Below, one piece after another: positions 35,401 through 44,071 of a stretch of DNA of 64,000 bases. Numbering within the stretch: the first letter of the stretch is position 1; every line of letters begins with the position of its first letter. The notes under the pieces are model-generated. The model was not told where the DNA came from, made no database searches, and saw only the letters and a program-made list of their open reading frames with translations. Made by a program: the position numbers and the translations under genes. Location: positions 96,978,540 to 97,042,539 of the forward strand of contig OZ020269.1 of assembly GCA_963971225.1 (NCBI GenBank), written 5' to 3'. The stretch is from Melieria omissa (lineage: Eukaryota; Arthropoda; Insecta; Diptera; Ulidiidae).

Positions 35401-38400
35401 ATATTACATTGCATTATTTAAAATTAAATTACATTATATTACACTACATTGCATAACATTACATTAAATTCAATTTGATTGGATAACATAACATTATATA
35501 ACATTAAATTACATCACATTCCATTAGGTTACATCACATTAGATTAGTTTAGATTACGTTACATTATATAACATTGAATTAAATTACATTAGATTACTTA
35601 CCAGTACATTACTTTAAAACACATTACATTACATTACATTGTATTACATAAAATTAGATTACATTGCACTGCATAACTTTTCATTACATTTTATTACAAC
35701 ACATTATATTCTTCTTCTTCTTTATTGATGTGACTTCAATCAAGTGAAATAATGCCTTAAAAACTTTGTTTCTCTTCACTTAACTTCAATAAGCAAATAG
35801 TTAACTTTAATTAGTATATTTTTTTTATTGCTTTCAGCTTGGATCAGTTCCTTCTGCTACGGCGAAAACGATCAGCCACAGGGCATCAATAACATGACAG
35901 CCATTATTACCAACGTTTTTGTCTTTCTGGACACAACCTGGCGTTATCGCTTCGTGGTGAATTATGTTAAGTATGTTAAAGTGTAACTATAATTTACTTA
36001 CAATTGAATTAACCTAAACTGATCAACTGGATCAAATTCAAAATCCACTCTTCTTTCAAAGAAAGAAAAGGAAACTGTCAAAGAGAAAATTTAACTGAAT
36101 TTTCTTAGTACTGACTTCAACTAAATTGTACTGGAACTAACTGAACTAAATGTAAAATCCTACTCTACTATCAAAGAGCGAAAAGAAGGCTACCAAAGGG
36201 AGTAAAGAAGACTATCAAAGAGAGAAAACAAGACTATAAAAGAGAGAGAAAGAAATTATCAAATCAGAGAAAGTAAACACGACCGATGTTAAAGATACTT
36301 AAAAACTCTACTTTCCGATGAGTCTTTAAATATTTTTGACTACCGAAAAGTTATTCGGACGCTTTCAGGAATCTTATAAGTTCAAAGTGAGTCAAGAAAG
36401 TGGAAATTTTAAAAGTGGGTAAACTTTTAGAATAAAATCTGAAACTTTCAGAGAGTTTTCAAAAAAATTGATTTACTTTAAATATTTTTGAATTTCGTCA
36501 ATTCTGCATTTCAGAACATATCAAAGGAAATGCAATTTCAGAACTCCTGGCTAACTTTTAATATACTTAATATGGATTGAAGGTCTCGGTTGAAATCTTG
36601 AATTTTGTTTACATTTAATATGTCTGAAAATAATCACGGCTACCTTCGTTGGAACAAAATAAAACGCATTGGGGTCTTCGGGTTTGCATGGAGTTTTTTC
36701 GTAGGTGGATCAAAAACGAACTACATGAAAAATAAACAGAACCATACGAACGGCCAAAGCCGAGGGAACTGAAACAGAGAAAATATTAGTAAAGATATGA
36801 AAGAGAAAGCTGGGATTAAAGATGGGATCGATTGATCGAACTGAAAACTGAATATTTCAGACCTCGAAAAATTTCAAACAAAACAAAATTTAATATTTAT
36901 TGGCCCAGTTATTTTCCACGCTTACGTTCTCCATACGAAACTTTACTCTACCGTAATTAATAAGTAAAGAAAAGGATGGAATTAAAGATGGTGTCGATGG
37001 GTCGAACTGAAATCTGAATATTTCAGACCTCAGAAAATGAAAAAAAAAAAAAATGTACTATTTATTGGCCCAGTTACTTTCCTCGCTTACGTTCTCCATA
37101 CACAACTTTGCTCTACCATAATTAATCAGTAAAGAAAGTAAAGAGAAGGAAGGGATTAAAGATGGGATCGACTAATCGAACTGAAATCTGAATATTTCAG
37201 ACTTTTAAAAATATCAAAGAAAACAAAAATTTAAAAGACATTGACCCACTTACTTCCCTCGCTTACATTCTCTCTACACAACTTCACTCTATCTATCTAT
37301 CTCTAACTTCTCTATTATTAATTTTTCTTGCATCCTCCAACAGTTATGTGCTGCAACGGCTCAACATTAATCCCTATGCCAGTGCGGTAACGCTGCTGTC
37401 GGCCGCCGATGGCACCGTAATGGTGAACACCACCAACTACCTGAGTGAGCTCTACACAAACTGGAACATCACAACGCACTCCTGGTGTAAGTCAACTAAT
37501 CAGAATCCAATGACTGTGACTTATTCCTTTTAACTCTCCACTCGCACTGCAGACACGCGCGGCTTCAGTCTGCCGCAAATACTAAACACTGCACGCGATC
37601 TGGCCGAGAACATAATGAACGCCGATCGCAACACTTCCTCGCTGGGCGGCCAATCGTTGGTGGCACTGCTGGTGCCCAGCGCCACCGCTTTCATATCGGA
37701 ATTCGATCTGCGCTACTCGCTGCACTTTCTGCGCCATCTCAACTACTCCGTGCCCGATCTGCATTTTATCTACTATGGGGGCGGCGCCTTGATACGCTTC
37801 AAGGATGTGGTCAGCAATCCCAACGAGGATCTCTATCCGCTGAGCGAAGAGCTTGCACCGTCCACTGCTGGCGATCCAGTGGTGCAACGCATACGACGAG
37901 GTAACTGAAATTAATTGTAAACAAATGTGTTACATCGAACTAATAACTTTCCAACTGACCTTTTGCAGTGCCGCGTCGCTTGGCAAATCCACGCTGCGGC
38001 GCCGATTGGTGGTCAACCGCTGGCGGCGCCAATCAGATGGTGCAATATGTGCAGCTGGGCGACATTAACTTTTACCGCATAATGCCGAACTACTTCTACA
38101 GTGCGGGCAGTATGCGATTTCTGCGCGTGCAGCCGCTGAGCGCCATTGCCTTCACCGTTTGCACATCGCGCACCGTTGTGCTGCCGCATCGCAACGACAG
38201 CGTGAATGAGCCGGCGCAGCAGTGCGGTCAAACGGCCGGCACCACGAATGGTTACAGTGTGGACTTGACCGATCTCTGCACTGGCTACGAAGAGATAGTG
38301 TCATGTCCGCCGTTGTATTTGTCGGTGCAGGCGCAGTCCACAGTCGATGTGACGCAGGTGCAGTGCACGGCAGCCGCCTGTCCAACGCCCACTGCAGCAC

Positions 38401-38519
38401 AGTTCTCGATCTATGTGAACAACTTGGAGTGCAATGCGAGCGGAAGAGTGACTTTCAGCCAATGGACAGTGGGCAGCATCATGTTGCTTGCGTATTTCAG
38501 TACAAATAGTTTTATTTAA
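24100..38519 (+). CDS. Secreted/tethered VWA-like protein, isoform B (854 aa)
   Basis: Join of 24100-25489, 35838-35970, 37344-37486, 37553-37900 and 37969-38519, giving 855 codons with stop. It uses the same 5' exon as isoform A but skips all of module A. The first B acceptor (GCTTTCAG, 35837) is in the same phase 1 as the A acceptor. The VWA-like start is ITNVFVFLDTTWRYRFVVNY, and the tail has ANPRCGADW, FTVCTSR and SCPPLYLSVQAQ. The C-terminus (NASGRVTFSQWTVGSIMLLA) resembles a GPI-anchor signal. No separate first exon or promoter-like start is seen between 32.7 and 35.8 kb. Splicing from 25489 is therefore the simplest model, though a separate gene with an unseen first exon is not excluded. 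Confidence 0.7.
25705..25859. mobile_element. hAT MITE (155 bp) with perfect 8-bp TSD
   Basis: The ends CAGTGGCGGATTCAGGGGG and (right end inverted) CAGAGGCGGATTCAGAAAA form the terminal repeats, with C/G-rich subterminal stretches. TCTTCGGG is duplicated exactly at 25697-25704 and 25860-25867. It lies 0.2 kb into the intron after the common exon. Its ends resemble those of the 1946-3529 element. Confidence 0.9.
25860..26090. other. Intronic sequence without recognised features
   Basis: Ordinary AT-rich intron sequence follows the MITE; nothing is recognised. In the preceding 25537-25690 a short segment is tandemly repeated (GGTCCTCAG...TTCAGAG at about 25556 and 25650). Confidence 0.4.
26091..26965 (-). 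repeat. Tandem duplicate of a non-LTR 3' end, about 435-bp period
   Basis: Copies 26091-26515 and 26527-26965 share ATTGTTCATTTTTG-type starts, AAGGTTAGGTTAGGTTGAAA, AGGTTCCTTAGAAATGGTTG and ACAGAGGCCATAATCTGTAC. Bases 26590-26740, inverted, match 42905-43050, the 3' region of the + strand retroelement relic. The pair is therefore derived from that family, minus orientation. Confidence 0.75.
27590..28200 (-). pseudogene. Non-LTR relic with RNase H end
   Basis: The minus strand of about 28110-28050 reads LWVPGRRGIDGNEEADR, the RNase H C-terminal signature. The 3' flank contains AGATCTATTGTGCC twice (27617 and 27665), a local 48-bp duplication, and resembles the 3' region of the family at 14716-15975. 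No complete domain remains. Confidence 0.6.
28306..28480. mobile_element. Mariner-type terminal repeat remnant
   Basis: TTGGGTTGGCAAGAAAGTAA, continuing TTTCGG (28309-28334), is very like the terminal inverted repeats of mariner elements. No opposite end or transposase is found nearby, so it is a broken copy. Confidence 0.55.
29040..30475. repeat. Dispersed repeat with internal CCACGCCCC units
   Basis: It starts near ACTAGTAGGGCCCTGCGGC and ends near TTTTTATATAATAGTATAG. Inside, three to four degenerate units of roughly 270-290 bp each contain a CCACGCCCCTTG-CAACGCCCATA block, a TTCCGAAGATATT block, GGCGGTGCCATGCCCC and a TCGAAGG-CACATCTAAATC block (for example about 29245, 29520, 29790). 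There is no protein. A fragment lies at 20770-21030. The class is not identified. Confidence 0.65.
30586..30843. mobile_element. hAT-like MITE (258 bp) with 8-bp TSD
   Basis: GTTGAACC is duplicated exactly at 30578-30585 and 30844-30851. The right end reads GTGGTAACACTG, inverted CAGTGTTACCAC, like the family at 49088 and 56472. The left end CAGAATCGCC matches only weakly. It lies in the intron 220 bp upstream of module A exon 1. Confidence 0.7.
31068..31206 (+). CDS. Module A exon 1
   Basis: The acceptor CTTTCAG ends at 31067, the phase is 1, and the first residues after the junction are P-QSLNDVSCSVSNPLPQ. The exon ends in phase 2 at GTC GC|GTGAGT. It carries the first VWA-like strand, YVFLDTTW. 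Confidence 0.85.
31274..31416 (+). CDS. Module A exon 2
   Basis: 143 bp, phase 2 in and phase 1 out, between TTTACAG and GTAAGT. It encodes YILNRLNINPYASSVTLLAA then NDGSVMVNTTNYL. Against module B exon 2, 32 of 47 residues are identical by my count and the length is the same. Confidence 0.9.
31478..31825 (+). CDS. Module A exon 3
   Basis: 348 bp, phase 1 in and out. It encodes the rest of the VWA-like fold: GRSMVALLIPYSS and IPDLHFIYYTGG. Length is identical to module B exon 3. Confidence 0.9.
31895..32436 (+). CDS. Module A terminal exon with stop
   Basis: The acceptor CTCTTTCAG ends at 31894. It encodes the Cys-rich tail PRRIINPRCGSNWYTS to the hydrophobic C-terminus, with TAA at 32434-32436. 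Confidence 0.9.
32679..32684 (+). terminator. Poly(A) signal AATAAA for module A
   Basis: The canonical hexamer is 243 bases after the isoform A stop, in an AT-rich 3' UTR. It supports a separate 3' end for module A. Confidence 0.6.
33373..33863. mobile_element. PIF/Harbinger-like MITE (491 bp), TTA target duplication
   Basis: Near-perfect terminal inverted repeats of about 38 bp: the left begins GAGCCTATTTACACGAGGGC and the inverted right begins GAGCCTATTTACACGAAGGC; both continue through CCCCCTGCGTT. The flanks are TTA at 33370-33372 and 33864-33866, the 3-bp duplication typical of PIF/Harbinger. No transposase is present. It lies between module A and module B. Confidence 0.85.
33867..35210. 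other. Intronic/intermodule sequence, no gene recognised
   Basis: Bases 33950-34070 contain a local duplication (AGACTGTACTTCAAGAA at about 33977 and 34051). There is no coding exon and no alternative first exon for module B. Confidence 0.4.
35211..35705. repeat. Degenerate (ATTAC)n array
   Basis: About 500 bp of ACATT/ATTAC units with variants (AGATT, AAATT, ATATT) and longer internal repeats such as AACATTACATTATATAACATT. The unit equals the 3' tail of the retrotransposon relic at 7200-8160. It ends about 130 bp before module B exon 1. Confidence 0.85.
35838..35970 (+). CDS. Module B exon 1
   Basis: 133 bp, phase 1 in and phase 2 out (GTT AA|GTATGT). It encodes P-WISSFCYGENDQPQG then NNMTAIITNVFVFLDTTWRY, homologous to module A exon 1. 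Confidence 0.8.
36811..37320. repeat. Three tandem units of about 170 bp in module B intron 1
   Basis: Units begin near 36811, 36977 and 37151 with GG[GA]ATTAAAGATGG. Each contains CTGAATATTTCAGAC, a short A-rich stretch, TTGGCCCAGTTA or a variant, and CGCTTACGTTCTCCATAC. The third unit runs into the polypyrimidine region before exon 2. Confidence 0.8.
37344..37486 (+). CDS. Module B exon 2
   Basis: 143 bp between CCAACAG and GTAAGT. It encodes YVLQRLNINPYASAVTLLSA then ADGTVMVNTTNYL. Length and phases equal module A exon 2. Confidence 0.85.
37553..37900 (+). CDS. Module B exon 3
   Basis: 348 bp, phase 1 in and out, donor GTAACT. It encodes GGQSLVALLVPSA and VPDLHFIYYGGGA. Length equals module A exon 3. 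Confidence 0.85.
37969..38519 (+). CDS. Module B terminal exon with stop
   Basis: The acceptor TTTTGCAG ends at 37968. It encodes PRRLANPRCGADWWST, the Cys-rich tail and a short hydrophobic C-terminus, with TAA at 38517-38519. It is nine bases longer than the A counterpart. Confidence 0.85.
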
Positions 38520-38550
38520 ACAAGATGAAGAATATCTGAAATTAATTTTA

Positions 38551-38556
38551 AATAAA
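38551..38556 (+). terminator. Poly(A) signal AATAAA for module B
   Basis: It is 32 bases after the isoform B stop, so the 3' UTR is short. It supports a second independent 3' end. Confidence 0.55.
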
Positions 38557-38685
38557 CTTAATGTAAGATTTAATGAGTTTAAAAATTAAAACTGCCATAT
38601 TTACCAAATTGTTACGAAAACACTTTACCTGGGGATGCGGTCAATGTTGCTTACAATGCTTGTAAATCTGTGTCCAACACAAAAT

Positions 38686-38762
38686 CGTCGCCTCAGAACG
38701 ACGATTGTCGTATGTTCCATTGAGCCTAGTATGACATACGACATTTGTTTTCTAAGGCGACG
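38686..38762. repeat. 77-nt imperfect palindrome, hairpin-forming
   Basis: The left arm CGTCGCCTCAGAA...TGTCGTATGT pairs with the right arm ACATACGACA...TTCTAAGGCGACG, with a short loop near 38718-38733. It could be a MITE remnant or an RNA hairpin. It lies about 130 bp past the module B poly(A) signal. Confidence 0.6.
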
Positions 38763-39263
38763 AAATGTTGCCAAGCATCAGACAGCTAATGCTCCCAAAA
38801 CGGTTCACGTATAAGTCAGAAATGCGCACAAAGCGCCCTCTATGTGTCAGTAGCACAACAAACATTCATTAAACATCAGTAGCAAAGGTTTAAGCAGCGG
38901 AAATTTCTAAATTTCCCCTCAATATTGACTATAAATATTTCCCTCCAATAAAAGGAAATTATGTTGCCAACAGCTGGCAACTTGTTTAGAGCTACACTTC
39001 ACAATAGTTGGCAACGCATCGCATATCCGCTGCATTTTTCTGCATTGACAAAGAAAATTCGTTGAATTTAAGTTTGCAGCGCTTCTATGACACAAATCTA
39101 ACGTGTTGCTGTGAAATTGCATCAAACAAATTTTGTGCACAGCAAAACGAGGTGATGTTCGTCTATAAACAGCGAAAAGAGTGGATTTTTCGTAGAGTTG
39201 TATGTGTTGCAGGCAGTGAAGTCAGCCGCAGCCAGTCAAACGAATACTTCTCAATTATTTATC

Positions 39264-40161
39264 GATTTATTTGAGTGCTGTGCCTGCTTTTGTTGCTGTT
39301 TTGTGCTGTTGCTTTGCATGCGTCGCTCAAATTACCAGAGCCAGAACTACAATTGCCTGTAGGACGACGCGGGGGGAGGAGGGGGGCGCAAAGCGACTGG
39401 CAGTGTGAGGTGTCCAAGTCATTTGTTTTGGGGGTTGGTTTTGGGGAACTGGCGCTGGCGCAATACCATCTCACCATCCATTGCACACAGATATGCGTGT
39501 GTGCGCCCGTCGTATACCGACAAACTCCCCGTTAGCGCGCACAGAGAGCACCAACCAGCCAGTTGGCCATAGTGGCAAACAGTTACAAAATTTCCTTTAC
39601 CCTGCGACAATTGCAATTATTATTCAATTGGCATTTGATGACAACACCAGCAACAACAGCAACGCCATCGTGCGCTGCGCAGCGCTAACGGCAATAAAAA
39701 CATCAAAAACAGCAACAACAGCAGCAACAAGCACAGCGAACGCCACAGCAGCGAGTCGACTGTGTGCGTGAAGTGCGCTGCTGCCGTTTCCGTTGCTGCC
39801 AGTGTGAGTGCGTGTTTTGTGTGCGAAAGTATTTTTCGAAAGGTAGACGCCATTTTTTCCGCAGCGGTAGTATGTGGCGGTGGTGAAGGCTTAAGGAAAA
39901 TATTAAATTAAAAGCGCAAGAATTAAATTGCTATTTAAGCAAACGTAACGAAAAGTGTGAGCGAATTTTTACGCAAACGACGAGAAAGCCTCGTTCGGCT
40001 TGGATTGTGGCCACCACTCGAGCGCAGTGAAAAGTTTGCATTTGGCGAAAAAGCATTCAAGTGCGACAACACAAGCACAACAAATTTGTGGATTAACGGT
40101 GCAGCAAACATTTTCCTACGTCGTCGAACAAAGCGCAGCGAAAATGTATGGGAAGATCATG
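39264..40161 (+). other. Probable 5' exon of a second gene, start codon at 40144
   Basis: A long stretch with the character of a fly 5' UTR (CA/AAC-rich, many short upstream frames) ends in GCGAAAATGTATGGGAAGAT then CATG|GTGAGT. The ATG at 40144 has a good context, and six codons (M-Y-G-K-I-M) precede a strong donor at 40162, phase 0. No matching downstream exon is found up to 64000, so the first intron would be over 23 kb. The upstream edge is not defined. The gene is unknown. Confidence 0.4.
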
Positions 40162-42139
40162 GTGAGTGCAAAGTTTATAAAAAAATTTCGATATTTTCCA
40201 GAAAACCTTAAACAATTGCAGTCATAGAAATTGTTTTAAAAAATGTGTAAATTCCAATTAAGCGATACAAAATTTTTTATTGATTTTTCGAGGCGCCTGC
40301 AGTGTCGAGGTGTCGAACAGCATCGACCGCGACGACGTGCACACCACGCATCCCTCTGTCCCATACCGAGCGTCAACGGCCCATTCACAAACGAACGCAC
40401 TTTTTCCATAGTATATTTTTAGGCGATGGGCGCCTGGCCAAACATTCCGCCCCGCTGCTCATACCCGCACTTGTCTAACGCCTGTCTAAACCGATTTTTT
40501 CGTGCTTTTTTTGCTGCTTCTACATGGCCCTTAGTCACCGTTTGGCGCTTGGCGCTGCGTCTAACGGCACAACGATTGCAGCCGCCGGAAGTGGGGTTCC
40601 AGCTTTTGCGCTGCTTCCTCTTCCTCGCATTTTATCCTTTATCCATAAATTGTATCTATAACAATTTTTCAATGCAATTCCTTTGCAGTCATACCAACAA
40701 CAACAACAAAAGCTCCATATTGACGTTTGACACACATACTTACAAGCGCCAAGCGTCACTCACACTCGCTCGCACACACTGCGCAAATGTGTCACTTTTT
40801 GTTTTGCTCCCGAAATTTGCGCTCACACTCAATTTTCCTCGCATGCCTTCACTCGCTACGTCTCACTCGCACCGACCGCCGCGTCGCAGTCGCCGCCGTC
40901 GCTGGCTGTGTGTGAGTGCATCAGCTATAGTGTGGGGGTTTGTTTTGTTTTGCATATTCGCCTTGCTTTGTTCGCTTTTCCACCCGAACTTTTCCACCAG
41001 CCGTGTGCAGATGTCGCTTTGCCATTGATGCCGATTTTTCCAATTTAACAATTTTTGTACTATTCGGTGTATATTATTTCTAATTTAAGAGAGAGAGCAA
41101 TAATTTGCACGTTTGCGCACTTAATGATAGGCGACAATTCGTACAGGGAGCGTACAGTGTTGTGAATTGTTTGTATACCTGAATTGACAGAATGTTGGAA
41201 TGGGCGAGGGGATATGCCGCCCCCAACTTCTACATTCAACGTAGACGAACCTAACATTAAAGCCGGATTACCTTAAGCTCTTTTAAGGCAGTTTAAAGTG
41301 GTTTAAATGGGCTAAAATGTTGCTCAAGGAGTCGATCAAATATCGAAACTTTCTGAACTCTCGACTAGAACTGAAAGGCAAATCCATTGCTACGGTATTC
41401 AAAGTAAATTATTATTTTTCAATTTGTATTCCTTTGAAACAATTTAAAATTCGATTTTAAAATGCTTATTACATTTTCCAAATTAGAGATATCCTACAGT
41501 TCACGTAAGAGCGTTTTGACCACAGCAATGTCAACTAACTTCTTCTTACCAAAGGAGGCAAAACTATTATAATAAAACTAATTCTGTGTTCAAAAGCAAT
41601 AATCGCTTAAGTCCATAAGTACTATTTTGAGCAGCATGTAATTTCTTTCCTCCTGTCGGCTAACTTCTTCTTCATTCACGTACATATGTATGAAAGTATG
41701 TAGCTATTCGTCGGCCTGATCCAATAGTTAGGACAGTGTTTGAATTATGGATACTAAATAAGTCAAACCTACCAGAAGTAGGCTAACCTACTCCGGGGGA
41801 ATTCAGATTTAATTGTGCAAAATTTTAATTTTATTAAATCAGTCAAAAAATTTATTGATTGCGAGAAAGTAACAGATATGAATTCAAAAAATTTTACATA
41901 AATTTAAAATTACTTATAAATAGAGAAAATCTCCCCAAACAATCAACTAAGTAATTAACGTAACTAACACATGGCACTGAGCTGTGGAAAATCAAATATT
42001 TTTTGATTATACATAGAATTTTTAATCAAAGTAAAGGGTCACAAAGGTGATCTGAACTTAGTTTAATTAGTATCCATACGGACTTTGAACACCAAAACCG
42101 ATGTACACAGCACACATGTAAGTACATTTCTGGATTCAA
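40162..42139. other. Putative intron or intergenic sequence
   Basis: GC-richer at 40280-41030, with no coding exon I can support (the frame at 40426-41028 is Cys/Phe/Leu-rich without a domain). The rest is AT-rich. Confidence 0.35.
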
Positions 42140-43080
42140 ATTCAGTGCCGGCTTATGCCTTCCGCTCCTTCTGGCTTCCGAACCACTTGAATGTGTATCA
42201 AGCATAGATGATCGCCCTACATGCGGCCGTTATGAACCTACATCCTACTCCTGACAGAAGAAGGCAGGCTTATATATTCTCGGACAGCCAAGATAAACTC
42301 ATGTATAAACAAAACCAGATCTCTCACTGATCCCTCATGTATAAACAACACCACATCCCTCACTGGGTGCCGCGAATCTCTTAACGAGATGATCCAGCAC
42401 TACAGTATCCACCTCGTTTGTGTGCCCAGTTTCCAGGACATAGACGGCAACTGCAAACCGAACGAACTGGCAAGGATAGGCACAATCACCCTTATCCTTC
42501 CAGGCAAGGAGGTGGTAGGCATGTCACAGGCCAAGTTCAAACTTCGCGCCAGAACTCATACAATTCGTGTAGCTCAGGAGCGATGGTACAAACTCTTCGC
42601 ATACGCAACCGTGAGGTTTACATGACCCACTTATGACAGGAAACGCACATCAGCTATTCTGATTTTTAAAAGGACTGAGGTGAGAATGGATCCTTACAAG
42701 GACTTTGAAAGAACACAGGTTTATAGGAGCACCGCCATCAGGCTAGGTGTCAACCAAAGAGACTACTGCAGAAGTTGCAATTGCGCGGAAGAGGAAGAAA
42801 GCGTACATCATCTCCTCTGTCATTGCCCGGCTCTCAGTAAAAGGAGGCTCCACGCTACAGGACAATTATTTCTAAAGAAAATCGGAGAGATATCATACAT
42901 ACATAGATGTTGAAGACCTGCTTAGGTTCATAACATCGTCTAAATGGTTTGACGAAGTAACCTAGTCTTAGGGAAAGCTGCATATGGTATCACAACGGGC
43001 CTACTACTTGGCCTATGTGAAGGATAGGATCTATCCAGCCATTTCAACCAAACCTATGCCAGTGGCTGTTGTCAACATTG
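42140..43080 (+). pseudogene. RNase H-type non-LTR relic with 3' region
   Basis: Bases 42270-42300 read YIFSDSQDKL (RNase H second Asp). Bases 42413-42480 give LVCVPSFQDIDGNCKPNELA, a decayed WVPGHxDIxGNxxADELA. Bases 42680-42890 give RSTAIRLGVNQRDYCRSCNC then EEEESVHHLLCHCPALSKRR, the Cys-His tail. Several frameshifts and stops separate them. The 3' region at 42905-43050 recurs inverted at 26590-26740. Confidence 0.75.
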
Positions 43081-43249
43081 CAAAGAGTACTGATGGAAAA
43101 TCCCTTTAAGGTTACTTTTACTTCCCAATGTTTGAAATAGCATGCACTCAACAGTTGAAACGAGTGGAACAATAAACCTAAGTACCTTACCTAATCTAAC
43201 ACAACCTTTACTGACGAAAGGAAATTAAACCTGTATAACTCTGCTAGAC

Positions 43250-43511
43250 GTCCATAGGTTAGGATAGGTAGCGTAAAGTGTGTGTGGCACAGACCTTTTT
43301 ATTTTCCTCTTGAAAACCTCTTGATGAAGCAGAGCAGATCCAAGACTTCGCCGCACTAGCCAGGTCCATCAGAAATATTGACCCCAAAGTTCGAAGTTGT
43401 CGTTGCTGTAGAGCCGGGCTGTGGCTCAGGAACTGTTGTATCGTTTCTAACTCTTCTTGATCTCAACGCTTCTGCAGACATTACTGGACGAGCGACGCAA
43501 TTTGATAAGAA
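43250..43511 (-). pseudogene. R1-like non-LTR relic, part 1 (host of the nest)
   Basis: In minus orientation it carries the same 3' UTR and Cys-His region as 13886-14330 and 60316-60640. It is interrupted at 43512-43520 by a SINE and its passenger and continues at 45771-46010 after a repeated TAGATCCGA. Confidence 0.6.
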
Positions 43512-43520
43512 TAGATCCGA

Positions 43521-43853
43521 CAGCCGCCGTGGCTCAGTTGGTTAGTGCGCGGTCCAACGAGTCGCATGCAGAGCGACGCAAGATCGAATACTGCATGTAG
43601 TAACACCTAAAAAAAATAACGGGAAACTCGTTTTCTCTTTCGGTGGCTGTCCTCTCAGCTGGAAATGGCAAACCTCTGAGAGTAAAAATTGCCTATGAAA
43701 AAGCTCCCAACCTGCCGTTCGGAACCGGCATAAAACTGTAGGTCCCTTCCACCCGCGTACAAAATTCACACGCACAACACGGGTGGTTGCGGGAAGCTAG
43801 GCCTTAGTCTCGCGTAAGCGGGCTGTCGTGCCAATCAATTATTATTATTATTA
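43521..43853 (+). mobile_element. SINE, tRNA-derived, host of a piggyBac insertion
   Basis: It begins GCCGCCGTGGCTCAGTTGG (pol III A-box-like) and holds the core segment CTGCCGTTCGGAACCGGC then ATAAAACTGTAGGTCCC at 43711-43747. It ends GGGCTGTCGTGCCAATCAA with a (TTA)n tail. The target duplication TAGATCCGA lies at 43512-43520 and, beyond the piggyBac element, at 45762-45770. Confidence 0.8.
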
Positions 43854-44071
43854 TTAACACTCATGTGATCGGATAGGTACAAATGTACCTATGACGCTAT
43901 TTTAATTGCGACCACAACCGCAAATGAGCATTGAAACTTATGCGGTTTCAGGTTATCCTCTATTGATGTATTTTGAATCTGTTTCCGAAGTGGGAGTGAA
44001 AAAAAGGGGCGTGGGGGGTAGCAATATGTGTTTAAAAAGAAGTAGTACGATTATGATCGGCATAGGTACAT

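Noticed and set aside
35211..35705. CRISPR-like regular array
   Set aside because: A pentanucleotide tandem repeat without spacers, in a eukaryotic intron.
39957..40211. 84-codon frame across the candidate exon at 40 kb
   Set aside because: It starts at GTG, runs through the GTGAGT donor and has no recognisable domain.
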